A stretch of 64,000 bases of DNA, from assembly GCF_023061185.1 (NCBI RefSeq), contig NZ_JAKGAK010000010.1:38248-102247 (forward strand), in the 5' to 3' direction. Shown here piece after piece: positions 1 to 8,197 of this stretch (position 1 is the stretch's first letter; every line of letters starts with the position of its first letter). Made by a program: the position numbers and the translations under genes. Below the pieces are notes generated by a model that was given only the letters and a program-made list of their open reading frames with translations, searched no databases and was not told the origin of the DNA. Source of the DNA: Chromohalobacter beijerinckii (GTDB lineage: Bacteria > Pseudomonadota > Gammaproteobacteria > Pseudomonadales > Halomonadaceae).

Positions 1-262
1 CTTGCATGGCCGCTTCCGCTGCGTGACTTGGGATCTGCTCGGCCATGGCGCCAGTGGCGGCCTGATCTTGGCGGCCATCTACCTCCCGAGCTGGACGATG
101 TGCTGGGAGTGGCACGCTTGCATTTCGTGGGTACCTCGGTCAGGGGCGTGATCAGCTAGCTGTTGCTGATCCTGTGTCCTGAGAGTCTTTCCGATGTCGT
201 GCTGATCAATACCGGCGCGTTCATCGACACCCCGACAACGGGCACACGCGGGTCTCGCACGT
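1..262 (+). pseudogene. decayed alpha/beta hydrolase remnant (3-oxoadipate enol-lactonase-like)
   Basis: Conceptual translation shows pieces of an alpha/beta hydrolase in two frames. Frame 2 reads RFRCVTWDLLGHGASGG at about 8-62, the usual strand preceding the oxyanion region. Frame 1 then reads LDDVLGVARLHFVGTSVRG at about 100-150, the nucleophile elbow with Ser in GTSVRG, followed by an in-frame TAG at about 157-159 and LSDVVLINTGAFIDTP further on. One frameshift and one stop therefore separate recognisable parts, and the 3' end runs into the neighbouring convergent gene. The gene continues to the left of the window. The subfamily is uncertain; lactonase or haloperoxidase-like hydrolases look similar over this stretch. 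Confidence 0.6.
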
Positions 263-278
263 ACGTCAAAGACGTCGC

Positions 279-1223
279 TCACAAAAAGCCGGCCAGCTCA
301 TCGCGCCCCAGGTTGGCGCCGGTGACGATGACCACGATATCGCCTTGCGGCGGTAGTGTCGCCGCGCTTTCGAGCAGGGCGGCCACCCCCACGGCGGCGC
401 CAGGCTCCGCGACTAGCTTGGTCTGGTAAAGCAAGTGGCGCATGGCACGGTGGATGGCATCTTCATCCACGTCGACGAGCTCGGCGACGTGTTGGCGACT
501 CAGCGGATAGGTGTGCTCGCCGACGATAGCGGCGGCGAGACTCTTGGCGCAGCTTTGCACCTCACTGAGCCTAGCGGGGCCACCCTGGGCCCAGGCATGC
601 GCCATGCTCGCCGCCCCGCTGGGTTCCACGCCGATCAGCGAGAGCGAGGGGCGCAGCGCCGACGTCGCCACGCCGATGCCCCCGATCAGGCCGCCGCCAC
701 CGACCGGGCACAGAATCGCCTGGGCGTCCGGCGCCTGCTCGAGCACCTCGAGCCCCAGCGTGCCCTGGCCGGCGATGATGCGTTCGTCGTCATAGGGATG
801 CACCAGCGTCAGGCCGCGTTCCTCGACCATTTCATGCATCAATGTCCAGGCCGCGTTGATATCGCCATGCAGGATGACCTCCGCACCCAGCGCGCGGCTT
901 CCTTCGACCTTGAAGGGACTCGCATTCTCGGGCATCACGATGGTTACGGGCACGCTCCTTTGCTGTGCCGCCCAGGCTAGGCCCAAGGCGTGGTTGCCGG
1001 CGGAAACGGCGCCTAGCCCACCGACAAGTTCCGCGTCGCGGGCCGTGCGTAGCCAGTTCAGCGAACCGCGTGCCTTGAAGGAGCCGGTGTGCTGAAATGA
1101 CTCTGCCTTGAGCCACACGCGCCGTCCCAGACGCTCGGACAGCGTCTGGTCGAGCAACAGCGGTGTCGGCGCGAGGGCCTCGGCGATCCGTTCCCGCGCG
1201 CGTTGGACATCGCTTACTTCCAT
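279..1223 (-). CDS. threonine/serine dehydratase-like PLP enzyme
   Basis: Fold-type II PLP enzyme of 314 residues, probably a threonine/serine dehydratase or a related hydroxy-amino acid ammonia-lyase. Visible motifs are the PLP lysine in GSFKARG (Lys50), the substrate loop SAGNH (74-78) and the glycine-rich phosphate loop VGGGGLIGG (174-182). There is no C-terminal ACT domain, so it is a short catabolic or racemase-like form, not biosynthetic IlvA. It overlaps the end of the upstream thioredoxin-fold gene by 10 bases, so the two are probably co-transcribed and translationally coupled; no clear ribosome site precedes its ATG. Substrate cannot be decided from sequence. Confidence 0.85.
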   Translation of the reverse strand: MEVSDVQRARERIAEALAPTPLLLDQTLSERLGRRVWLKAESFQHTGSFKARGSLNWLRTARDAELVGGLGAVSAGNHALGLAWAAQQRSVPVTIVMPENASPFKVEGSRALGAEVILHGDINAAWTLMHEMVEERGLTLVHPYDDERIIAGQGTLGLEVLEQAPDAQAILCPVGGGGLIGGIGVATSALRPSLSLIGVEPSGAASMAHAWAQGGPARLSEVQSCAKSLAAAIVGEHTYPLSRQHVAELVDVDEDAIHRAMRHLLYQTKLVAEPGAAVGVAALLESAATLPPQGDIVVIVTGANLGRDELAGFL

Positions 1224-1762
1224 TTGATATTGCAGCCCATGGAAGGCGTCTGCTGCGCTGACGGTGCGCGGTCCGCGAGCACGGCGTTGGCGGCGGCCCG
1301 TAAATCCTCCCCGGTGACCGGCGTCTCCTTGCTGGGTCGGCTGGCGTCGAACTGCCCTCGGTAGGCCAAGCGATGCTCATGGTCGAAGAGGAAGAAGTCC
1401 GGAGTACAGGCTGCCTCGAAAGCACGTGCCACGTCCTGGCTTTCATCCACCAGATAATCGAAGGTGTAGCCGCGTGCGTCGATTTCTGCACGCATGTTCT
1501 CGGGATTGTCGTCCGGATGGGCGTGAAAGTCGTTGCTGTTGATGGCGATCACCGCCAGGCCCTTGGCCTGATACTCGCGGGCGAAATCGGCGAAGGCATC
1601 CGCGATGTGCTTGACGAAGGGGCAGTGGTTGCAGATGAACGCGACGAGGATCGGCCGCCCGGCGAAATCGGCGCTGTCGACTTCCTTGCCGTCGGCATCG
1701 GGAAGCTGAAATGCCGGCAGTGGGGAGCCCAGTTCGGTCATGGTGGAAGGTGTCAATGACAT
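1214..1762 (-). CDS. thioredoxin-fold protein (AhpC/TSA-like)
   Basis: Cytoplasmic thioredoxin-fold protein of 182 residues, of the AhpC/TSA-like family that carries a CNHCPF redox motif near residue 46 and a conserved C-terminal SMGCNIKWK. A role as a thiol-disulfide or peroxide-related reductase is inferred from the fold; substrates are unknown. I place the start at 1762 because GGAGG lies five bases upstream, although the frame stays open to 1795. No signal peptide is visible. It is upstream of, and overlaps, the dehydratase gene. Confidence 0.8.
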   Translation of the reverse strand: MSLTPSTMTELGSPLPAFQLPDADGKEVDSADFAGRPILVAFICNHCPFVKHIADAFADFAREYQAKGLAVIAINSNDFHAHPDDNPENMRAEIDARGYTFDYLVDESQDVARAFEAACTPDFFLFDHEHRLAYRGQFDASRPSKETPVTGEDLRAAANAVLADRAPSAQQTPSMGCNIKWK

Positions 1763-1879
1763 GGGGACCTCCGATGCGCGCTGAATATCACTCACGCCTT
1801 ATGACGGGCGAGAAGCCTGCCTTCATTCTAGGCGCGATTGGCCCCTCAAGGGCAAGGGTGCCTCTGAGAGGGGCATTGT

Positions 1880-2052
1880 CTAGGCGCGTTGGGCAGACAT
1901 GAGGTTACGCCAAGCGAGCAGTGCGATGAGCAGGAACAACAGCGCGGCGATGCTGAACAACAGGGGGAAACCGCCGAGGCCGAACAACAGGGCGCCGAGA
2001 AACGGCCCGCTGGCCATGCCCATGAAGCTAAAGAAGTTGTAGGGTATCAAGT
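1880..2052 (-). pseudogene. C-terminal remnant of an MFS transporter
   Basis: Reading the minus strand from about 2052 to the TAG at 1880-1882 gives some 55 codons with no start codon: YNFFSFMGMASGPFLGALL, then a second hydrophobic helix and an end RNLMSAQRA. This is typical of the last two transmembrane helices of a major facilitator transporter. An in-frame TAG lies just upstream, followed by AT-rich DNA that carries the promoter of the next plus-strand gene. The first ten or so helices are missing, so this is a deletion remnant. Bases 1796-1879 hold nothing I recognise. Confidence 0.65.
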
Positions 2053-2055
2053 TCG

Positions 2056-2089
2056 TTGATAATTGCTATTAGCCTGCATATTAATTATC
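2056..2089 (+). promoter_or_regulatory. promoter with overlapping inverted repeat upstream of aldehyde dehydrogenase
   Basis: TTGATA (2056-2061) and TATTAA (2079-2084) are separated by exactly 17 bases, a good sigma-70 match. An inverted repeat GATAATT (2058-2064) / AATTATC (2083-2089) covers both elements, as expected for a repressor site. It would drive the aldehyde/alcohol dehydrogenase pair, about 70 bases before its start codon. No linked regulator gene is visible. Confidence 0.55.
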
Positions 2090-2159
2090 CGGCTAGGCTC
2101 GCATGACCACGACGCGGCCCGACGAGGCGCGTCTTCGCATGTCGATTGAGGTGAGACAC

Positions 2160-3632
2160 ATGACACAAGCACCGTTGTTTGCCGGCCAGGATGCCCAGCC
2201 GATCGCAGGAGGCTGGCGCCAGGGAAGTGCCGAGCGCCGCCTGACCGTGACCAACCCGTATTCCGGGGAAACGCTGCTCGAGCTGGCGATGGCCGACCGG
2301 CAAGACCTGGACGCGGCCTATCGCCATGCGCAGGCGGCCCAGGCCGAATGGGCGGCGCTGGGGCCGAACGCGCGTGGCGATGTCATGCGGCGCGCGGTGG
2401 CGATCTTCGACGAGCGCCATGACGAGATCATCGACTGGATCATTCGCGAGTCGGGCAGTACGCGGATCAAGGCGCAGCTTGAGTGGAACGCGGCACGGGC
2501 GATTACTCAGGAAGCGGCGAGCATGCCGACCCGGGCCCATGGCCGCATCCTGCCGTCTGACATTCCTGGCAAGGAAAGTCGCGTCTATCGGGCGCCGCTG
2601 GGCGTGGTGGGCGTGATCAGCCCGTGGAACTTCCCGCTCAACCTGAGCGCTCGCTCGGTGGCGCCGGCGCTGGCGCTGGGCAACGCGGTGGTCGTCAAGC
2701 CGGCCAGCGACACGCCGGTGACCGGCGGACTGCTGCTGGCACGTATCTTCGAAGAGGCAGGGTTGCCACCGGGCGTGTTGAGCGTCGTCGTCGGTGCCGG
2801 TTCCGAGATCGGCGATGCCTTCGTCGAGCATCCCGTTCCTTCGTTGATCACCTTCACCGGCTCCACCCCCGTGGGGCTCAACATCGGTCGCCTGGCGAGC
2901 GGCGGCAAGCATCTCAAGCACGTCGCCCTGGAACTCGGCGGCAACAGTCCCTTCGTGGTGCTGGCGGATGCCGATGTGGAGCAGGCGGTCGATGCGGCGG
3001 TGGTCGGCAAGTTCCTCCATCAGGGCCAGATTTGCATGGCGATCAATCGCATCATCGTCGAAGAGCCGTTGCGTGACGCCTTCACCACTCGCTTCGTCGA
3101 ACGCGTCAAGGCATTGCACCTGGGCGACCCCGCCGACCCCGAGACCGCCGTGGGGCCGATCATCAACGCCAAGCAGCTCGAGGGACTCCAGACCAAGATC
3201 GCCAAGGCGCATGCCGAGGGCGCCACCTTGCTGACCGGAGGCGACCCCGAGGGTAATGTCTTGCCGCCGCACGTGTTCGGCGATGTCACGGCGGACATGG
3301 AATTGGCCGACGAAGAGATTTTCGGGCCGCTGGTGGGGATTCAGTCCGCGCGTGACGAAGCGCATGCGCTGGAGCTGGCCAACCGCACCGAGTTCGGTCT
3401 GTCGAGCGCGGTCTTCACGAGCAACCTGGAACGCGGCGTGCGCTTCGCGCAGGGCATCAAGGCGGGCATGACCCATGTCAACGACATCCCCGTCAACGAC
3501 GAGCCGCATGCGCCGTTCGGCGGCGAAAAGAACTCCGGCCTGGGCCGCTTCAATGGCGACTGGGCGATCGATGAGTTCACCACGGAGCACTGGATCACGC
3601 TGCAGCATGAACCGCGCCAGTATCCGTTCTAA
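2160..3632 (+). CDS. aromatic aldehyde dehydrogenase (benzaldehyde/vanillin dehydrogenase type)
   Basis: NAD(P)-dependent aldehyde dehydrogenase of 490 residues. Catalytic features are visible: PWNFP with Asn157, Lys180 in [10 protein letters not shown], Glu258 in LELGGNSP and the nucleophile Cys292 in GQICMA. The start at 2160 follows GAGGTGAGACAC; the frame is open further upstream but without a ribosome site. The next gene encodes an aryl-alcohol-type zinc dehydrogenase, so the pair most likely converts benzyl-type alcohols to aldehydes and then to carboxylates. Substrate range is inferred from this pairing. A promoter with an overlapping palindrome lies about 70 bases upstream. Confidence 0.85.
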   Translation: MTQAPLFAGQDAQPIAGGWRQGSAERRLTVTNPYSGETLLELAMADRQDLDAAYRHAQAAQAEWAALGPNARGDVMRRAVAIFDERHDEIIDWIIRESGSTRIKAQLEWNAARAITQEAASMPTRAHGRILPSDIPGKESRVYRAPLGVVGVISPWNFPLNLSARSVAPALALGNAVVVKPASDTPVTGGLLLARIFEEAGLPPGVLSVVVGAGSEIGDAFVEHPVPSLITFTGSTPVGLNIGRLASGGKHLKHVALELGGNSPFVVLADADVEQAVDAAVVGKFLHQGQICMAINRIIVEEPLRDAFTTRFVERVKALHLGDPADPETAVGPIINAKQLEGLQTKIAKAHAEGATLLTGGDPEGNVLPPHVFGDVTADMELADEEIFGPLVGIQSARDEAHALELANRTEFGLSSAVFTSNLERGVRFAQGIKAGMTHVNDIPVNDEPHAPFGGEKNSGLGRFNGDWAIDEFTTEHWITLQHEPRQYPF

Positions 3633-3705
3633 CCCATAGGCGGGAGCGATACCCGGGCCGAGGCATGGCCCGGGACATGCACCGCAACGTCGTGAGGAGC
3701 TTTCC

Positions 3706-4797
3706 ATGCAAATCAAAGCGGCCGTGACGCGAGACAAGGGCGGGCCCTTCTCGGTGGAGACCCTGACCTTGACCGAGCCGGGGGCCAACGAGTTGCGCCT
3801 GCGCATCGTGGCCACCGGGGTGTGCCACACGGATGCCGTCGCCCGGGACCTGGAGCTGACGCCGTTCCCCGTTGTTCTGGGGCACGAGGGCGCCGGGGTA
3901 GTGGAAGCCGTGGGGAGCGAGATCACGGCGTTCGCGCCGGGGGACCATGTCGTGCTGTCGTTTGCCCATTGCGGCGCATGCGAGCATTGCCTGACCGGCC
4001 ATCCTACCGTCTGCATGCGCATGAACGAGTTGAATTTCGGCGGGCGTGCCGAGAACGGGGCCTGTTACCTGCATCGAGGCGACGAAGCGGTTTCCACCTT
4101 CTTCGGGCAGTCCTCGTTCGGGTCCCATGCGGTGGTGCATGAGCGCAACGCGGTCAAGGTGGATCCGGATCTCGACCTGGGCTTGCTGGCCCCATTGGGC
4201 TGCGGCATTCAGACCGGGAGCGGCACGGTTCTCAATCGCCTCAAGCCGGCGTTCGGCAGCAGCCTGGTGGTCTACGGCTGTGGCGCGGTGGGATTGAGCG
4301 CCGTCATGGCGGCCCGTCTCGCCGGCTGCGCACGGATCATCGCCGTCGACGTGCACGACAATCGCTTGTCGCTCGCCAAGGAGCTGGGGGCCACGCACGT
4401 CTTCAATGGCAGCCAGGTAGACGTGGTGGAAGAGATTCGTGCGGTGACCGGCGTGGGGGCGCACTATGGTATCGAGACAACCGGTGTGCCGCAGGTCGTG
4501 CGGCAAGGGATGCATGCGTTGCGTCCGCTGGGTCAGCTGGCCATCGTGGGCGTGACACCGGAGGTCACGCTGGACGTGCACAATGATCTGATGGCGGAAG
4601 GCAAGACCATGCTGGGCGTGATCGAGGGCGACTCGGTGCCCAAGGTGTTCATTCCCCAGCTCATCGACTACTACTGCCAGGGGCAGTTTCCGTTCGACAA
4701 GCTGGTGACGTTTTATGAGTTCGATGCCCTGGAAGAGGCGTTTTCGGATTCCAAGTCCGGCAAGACCATCAAGCCGGTGGTGCGTATGAATCCATAG
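3706..4797 (+). CDS. zinc-dependent aryl-alcohol dehydrogenase (XylB-like)
   Basis: Medium-chain zinc alcohol dehydrogenase of 363 residues. Catalytic zinc ligands are Cys40, His60-Glu61 and Cys166. Structural zinc cysteines are Cys89, 92, 95 and 103. The Rossmann glycines GCGAVG lie at 191-196, with Asp215 ending the second strand, which favours NAD over NADP. Length and motif spacing fit benzyl/aryl alcohol dehydrogenases. It follows the aldehyde dehydrogenase by 73 bases on the same strand, with GAGGAGC before the ATG. Together they make a two-step alcohol to acid module. A hairpin overlaps its stop codon. Confidence 0.85.
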   Translation: MQIKAAVTRDKGGPFSVETLTLTEPGANELRLRIVATGVCHTDAVARDLELTPFPVVLGHEGAGVVEAVGSEITAFAPGDHVVLSFAHCGACEHCLTGHPTVCMRMNELNFGGRAENGACYLHRGDEAVSTFFGQSSFGSHAVVHERNAVKVDPDLDLGLLAPLGCGIQTGSGTVLNRLKPAFGSSLVVYGCGAVGLSAVMAARLAGCARIIAVDVHDNRLSLAKELGATHVFNGSQVDVVEEIRAVTGVGAHYGIETTGVPQVVRQGMHALRPLGQLAIVGVTPEVTLDVHNDLMAEGKTMLGVIEGDSVPKVFIPQLIDYYCQGQFPFDKLVTFYEFDALEEAFSDSKSGKTIKPVVRMNP

Positions 4798-4807
4798 ATT
4801 CATACGC
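4782..4807. terminator. hairpin overlapping the alcohol dehydrogenase stop, convergent genes
   Basis: An 11-base perfect stem (4782-4792 with 4797-4807) around a CATA loop spans the TAG stop at 4795-4797. It sits between converging genes and probably ends transcription in one or both directions, although neither side has a strong T run. Confidence 0.5.
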
Positions 4808-4851
4808 TTCTTGCAGAAGATGAAAAACGTCTACGACGCTTGAATGTCGCG

Positions 4852-5952
4852 TTAGCCGAATAGCTTTTTAAGCGTATGCGGCTGGCTGCGCAAATACTGC
4901 TTCGGGGCATGTACGGTCGCGCCGAGCTTGGCGGCGGCGTGCCACGGCCAGCGCGGGTCGTAGAGCATGCCGCGGGCCAGCGCGACGGCGTCTGCTTCGC
5001 CACCGAAGACGATGCCCTCTGCCTGTTCCGGTTCGGTGATCAGGCCGACAGCAATCACCGGCATGGCGACTTCCTGCTTCATGCGGCGAGCGAACGGTAC
5101 CTGATAGTTGGGGCCGACGTTCAAGGTCTGGCGTGGGTCCAGGCCACCACCGGAGCAGTCGATGAAGCTGCAGCCGCGGGCGTCGAGTGCTCGCGCCAAC
5201 TCGACGCTTTGTTCCAGATCCCAGCCGCCTTCGACCCAATCGCTTCCGGAGATACGGATACCCACAGGCTTGTCGTCCGGGAAAACCGAACGCACGGCAT
5301 CGAAGATCTCCAGCACGATCCGCATGCGGTTTTCCAGACTGCCGCCGTACTCGTCATCGCGCTGATTCGAAAGCGGCGACAAGAACTCGTGCAGCAGATA
5401 GCCATGCGCTGCGTGCAGTTCGATCAACTCGAAACCGAGACGCTCGGCGCGCTTGGCCGAGGCGACGAAGTTCGCCTTGAGCTGCTCGATATCATCGAGA
5501 CTCATCGCCTGTGGCGGACGCTGCCCGTCCTGATACGGTACGGCGGAAGGCGCCACGGTTTGCCAGCCCCCCTCTTCCAGGCTTAGCTGGGCACCGCCTT
5601 CCCAAGGTGCCTGGCAGGAGGCTTTGCGTCCGGCGTGGCCCAACTGGATGCCGACCGGCATCGGCGAGTGGGCACGAACGGACTCGAGTACACGTGCCAT
5701 CGCTTGCTCGTTGTCGTCCGAATAGAGCCCCACGTCGCCAGAGGTGATGCGTCCTTCCGGCGCGACGGCGGAGGCCTCGACGATCAAGAGTCCTGCCCCG
5801 GAGAGAGCGAGATGCCCCAGATGAATCTTGTGCCAGTCGGTCATGCTGCCGTTTTCGTCGGCGGAGTATTGGCACATCGGTGAAATGACGATGCGATTGG
5901 GCAATTCGAGCCGGCCGAGCGTGAGCGGCGAGAACAGCTTAGGGGATGCCAT
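4852..5952 (-). CDS. NADH:flavin oxidoreductase, old yellow enzyme family (YqjM/XenA type)
   Basis: FMN-dependent ene-reductase of 366 residues that reduces activated C=C bonds using NAD(P)H. The N-terminal SPMCQYSA gives Cys27 and Tyr29, the signature of the YqjM/XenA class, and ELHAAHGYLLHEF gives His180, His183 and Tyr185 for substrate binding. QLGHAGRKAS and the YGGS motif are also present. It is monocistronic and faces the dehydrogenase pair. Physiological substrate is unknown; xenobiotic or quinone detoxification is common in the family. Confidence 0.9.
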   Translation of the reverse strand: MASPKLFSPLTLGRLELPNRIVISPMCQYSADENGSMTDWHKIHLGHLALSGAGLLIVEASAVAPEGRITSGDVGLYSDDNEQAMARVLESVRAHSPMPVGIQLGHAGRKASCQAPWEGGAQLSLEEGGWQTVAPSAVPYQDGQRPPQAMSLDDIEQLKANFVASAKRAERLGFELIELHAAHGYLLHEFLSPLSNQRDDEYGGSLENRMRIVLEIFDAVRSVFPDDKPVGIRISGSDWVEGGWDLEQSVELARALDARGCSFIDCSGGGLDPRQTLNVGPNYQVPFARRMKQEVAMPVIAVGLITEPEQAEGIVFGGEADAVALARGMLYDPRWPWHAAAKLGATVHAPKQYLRSQPHTLKKLFG

Positions 5953-6014
5953 TGAAACGTTCCTGAAGGGAATGATGGCAACAATGTAGCGTGCTAATAA
6001 TTGCTTGGCAATGG

Positions 6015-6785
6015 CTATCTGCGCCGTCGTTTGGGCGAGAGCATTCGTACGCGGGCTTTAGAGCGTGGCTTCTTTTCTATCTCGTTCGACGACGGTGTTG
6101 CGTTGTGCATAGTGCTTTGAGATTCAGCACTTTTAGATTTAGTGCTTTTAGATGAAGCCTCGGCTGGCGAGGTGATCCAGGCGAATACCGGCAAGGAGAG
6201 GCGCCAGTAGATGGCACTGAGACGCAGCCCCAGGATCACCAGTATAGGCAGCGCGATAGTGGCGTAGGGGTGGATAGGTTGACTGTACAGGATGACGTAA
6301 GTCCAGGCGCCTGCAATAGAAGCTGTCGCATAAATTTCCTGGCGCAGCACCATGGGGACGCGTCTTGCGAGTACATCACGCAGCATCCCGCCCGCGACAC
6401 CGGTGAGGAGTCCCATCAATACCGCTACGGTACCACCATGGCCCAACGCCAATGCCTTGTGAGCGCCGATGATGGTGAAGATGGCGAGCCCGAAGGCATC
6501 GAGTACGGGCAGGACGATGCGCGATAACCGGTGAATGTAATGAAAGCCGACAATCGATGACACGACGGTGATGATGATCACCCATAGATAGGTGGGGTCG
6601 GTGACCCAGAACACCGGGCGAATGCCCAGTAACAGATCGCGCAGGGTACCGCCGCCGATGCCTGTCATCGCGGCCAGTACCAGCATGCCGAACGGATCCA
6701 TCCTCGAGCGGCAGGCAATGATCACGCCCGACAGCGCAAAGACGATCACGCCCGCCAGGTCCAGCCAGTAAATCCATCCTGCCAC
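6015..6785 (-). CDS. TRIC/YicG (UPF0126) family membrane protein
   Basis: Inner-membrane protein of 256 residues made of two related UPF0126 repeats with about seven helices, the bacterial TRIC cation-channel family. Glycine motifs GIGGGTLRDLL and GVAGGMLRDVLARR mark the two repeats, as expected for the inverted-topology fold. The start is a GTG at 6785 preceded by AAGGAG at good spacing. Unusually it carries a C-terminal tail of some 50 residues rich in Lys, Ser and Arg, ending PKRRRR; typical members stop soon after the last helix. The DNA of the tail is more AT-rich and locally repetitive. Ion specificity is unknown. Confidence 0.85.
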   Translation of the reverse strand: MAGWIYWLDLAGVIVFALSGVIIACRSRMDPFGMLVLAAMTGIGGGTLRDLLLGIRPVFWVTDPTYLWVIIITVVSSIVGFHYIHRLSRIVLPVLDAFGLAIFTIIGAHKALALGHGGTVAVLMGLLTGVAGGMLRDVLARRVPMVLRQEIYATASIAGAWTYVILYSQPIHPYATIALPILVILGLRLSAIYWRLSLPVFAWITSPAEASSKSTKSKSAESQSTMHNATPSSNEIEKKPRSKARVRMLSPKRRRR

Positions 6786-7022
6786 TGCGACGCTCCTTGG
6801 CTACTTTGCCAGCTACCGCTTGAGCGGAAATACAAAACGAACGCCATTGTAGGCTCAAGTGCCTGGATACGTCGCGCGCTCAGGCTCGTCTTTCCCCGGT
6901 CGCCAAGCGGCTGGCGCACCAGGGATACCTACGATATCGTATGTAAAGGGCCGGGTGTGCGTGCCTGCAAGTGGCGGGCGGTCAGCCGGTGGTCATGCAA
7001 TGAATCCAGGGAGTCGGTCGAC

Positions 7023-7793
7023 ATGCAGGCAGGATATCGATACGCGGCGTTGGCCGTGGCGTTACCGATGCTGGCGGTGGCAACGCCCAGCCAGGCGCAG
7101 GACAGCGGCTGGCAAGGGAGTCTGGGGGCGGGGGCGATCCATGCTCCCGATTATCTGGGAAGCGATGACTACGAAACGTCCGTATGGCCGTCGGTCGACC
7201 TGACCTATGGCGATAGCCTGTATATCAACGCGCGCGATGGCGTGGGCTGGAACGTCATCAATCGGGATGGCTGGCGGGTATCGCCGTTTCTCGGTTACAC
7301 CTTCGGACGCGACAACGACGATGACCTGCATCGTCTCGATGAAGTCGACGGCGGAGTCACGGCGGGCCTGCGGGCCGAATACACCGAGGGCCATTGGCAG
7401 TACAGCGCGGCCGTGGAAACGCCGCTGAGCGGTGACGTGGATGGCTACCATGTCAGCGCCAAGGCGCACTGGCGCTCGCGCTTGACCCAGCGGCTCTCCG
7501 TTTCGCTGGGCCCGAACGTCGCCTATGGAAGCGACGCCTGGACCGAGGACATGTTCGGCATTTCCGCGCGGGAGAGTCGGCGTTCCGGGCTGGATGCGTA
7601 CTCGCCGAGCGAGGGCTATTTCCGCTTCGGTGCCGATGCCAGTGCCAGTTATTATCTCACGCGGACGTGGTCCGTCACGGGCCTGGTCGGCGTGTCGCGC
7701 CTGACCGGCGACGCCAAGGACAGTCCCATCGTCGACGAGATCGGTGATGCGACCCAGGCCTACGTGGGCGGATTCATCAACTACAACTTCTAG
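7023..7793 (+). CDS. MipA/OmpV family outer-membrane protein
   Basis: Outer-membrane beta-barrel protein of 256 residues. A signal peptide (about residues 1-25, ending in SQAQ) precedes alternating aromatic strands. The mature start GSLGAGAIHAPDYLGSDDY and the end AYVGGFINYNF, with a terminal Phe, are typical of the MipA/OmpV family. The start at 7023 has AGGGAG upstream; earlier in-frame ATGs would add a non-signal extension. Family roles include cell-wall scaffold (MipA) or outer-membrane osmoregulated porins (OmpV); which applies here is unknown. The 240 bases before it hold nothing further I recognise. Confidence 0.85.
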   Translation: MQAGYRYAALAVALPMLAVATPSQAQDSGWQGSLGAGAIHAPDYLGSDDYETSVWPSVDLTYGDSLYINARDGVGWNVINRDGWRVSPFLGYTFGRDNDDDLHRLDEVDGGVTAGLRAEYTEGHWQYSAAVETPLSGDVDGYHVSAKAHWRSRLTQRLSVSLGPNVAYGSDAWTEDMFGISARESRRSGLDAYSPSEGYFRFGADASASYYLTRTWSVTGLVGVSRLTGDAKDSPIVDEIGDATQAYVGGFINYNF

Positions 7794-7869
7794 GCACGGT
7801 TCAGTCGGTATCGTCCAGCAGGCAGTTGGCAGAAAGTGCCTGACGTCGGGAGCGCTACAGGTGCAGAAA

Positions 7870-7900
7870 TTAGACCAAGGTCTAAAGACCAAGGTATAAT
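7870..7900 (+). promoter_or_regulatory. palindromic operator and -10 box for the small gene
   Basis: TTAGACC-AA-GGTCTAA (7870-7885) is a perfect palindrome, and AGACCAAGGT recurs immediately after it (7886-7894), ending in a consensus TATAAT -10 box (7895-7900). The palindrome covers the -35 region. This layout suggests a repressor site controlling the 42-residue gene at 7934. The regulator is unknown; GntR and TetR family operators can look like this. Confidence 0.5.
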
Positions 7901-7933
7901 ATCTGGATATCCACCGACACAGGCACGTTATCC

Positions 7934-8062
7934 ATGACGATTTCGACTGCGCGACCGACTCTGCTCAAGCGTTTTGGCAAGCATGCAGGCCGTGTGCTGG
8001 GAATGATGACCGAGAGCGCCTATCGCGGCTTTCAGGCACGCACGTCCAGCGCCTATATCTGA
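7934..8062 (+). CDS. small hypothetical protein, 42 residues
   Basis: A short open frame beginning MTISTARPTLLKRFGKHAGR and ending in AYI, rich in Arg/Lys, with no obvious transmembrane segment. I do not recognise a family. Support for it being real is positional: it starts about 34 bases after a consensus TATAAT box and a palindromic operator, and is followed by no other plus-strand gene. The ribosome site is weak (AGG about ten bases before the ATG). It could alternatively be part of an untranslated RNA. Confidence 0.4.
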   Translation: MTISTARPTLLKRFGKHAGRVLGMMTESAYRGFQARTSSAYI

Positions 8063-8137
8063 AGGGCCCGGCTCAGCAGAGTCCCGGTCGCGGCATGGCC
8101 GGCCTTGCCCATGACGTGACATCGCGGTCGCCGAACG

Positions 8138-8172
8138 AAAAAGCGCCCCCGCCCATATCGGGCGGGGGCGCT
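8138..8172 (-). terminator. rho-independent terminator of the succinate-semialdehyde-type dehydrogenase
   Basis: On the minus strand a 13-base GC-rich stem (8142-8154 / 8160-8172) with a five-base loop is followed by TTTTTC. It lies 25 bases after the stop of the aldehyde dehydrogenase. Confidence 0.85.
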
Positions 8173-8197
8173 TGCGTTGGGTGCGTTCACGCTCCGC

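Noticed and set aside
79..282. Minus-strand 67-codon frame at the left end
   Set aside because: The plus strand shows a decayed hydrolase; the minus frame has no motif or start signal.
279..1223. Hydroxyectoine-utilisation EutB assignment for the PLP dehydratase
   Set aside because: The fold fits, but no other ectoine-degradation gene (eutC, eutD, eutE) is adjacent.
1796..2159. Insertion sequence as the cause of the MFS truncation
   Set aside because: No transposase fragment or terminal inverted repeats with target duplication are visible.
2085..4022. Long minus-strand open frame opposite the aldehyde and alcohol dehydrogenases
   Set aside because: Both plus-strand genes have full catalytic motifs; the antisense frame is basic, low complexity and spans two genes.
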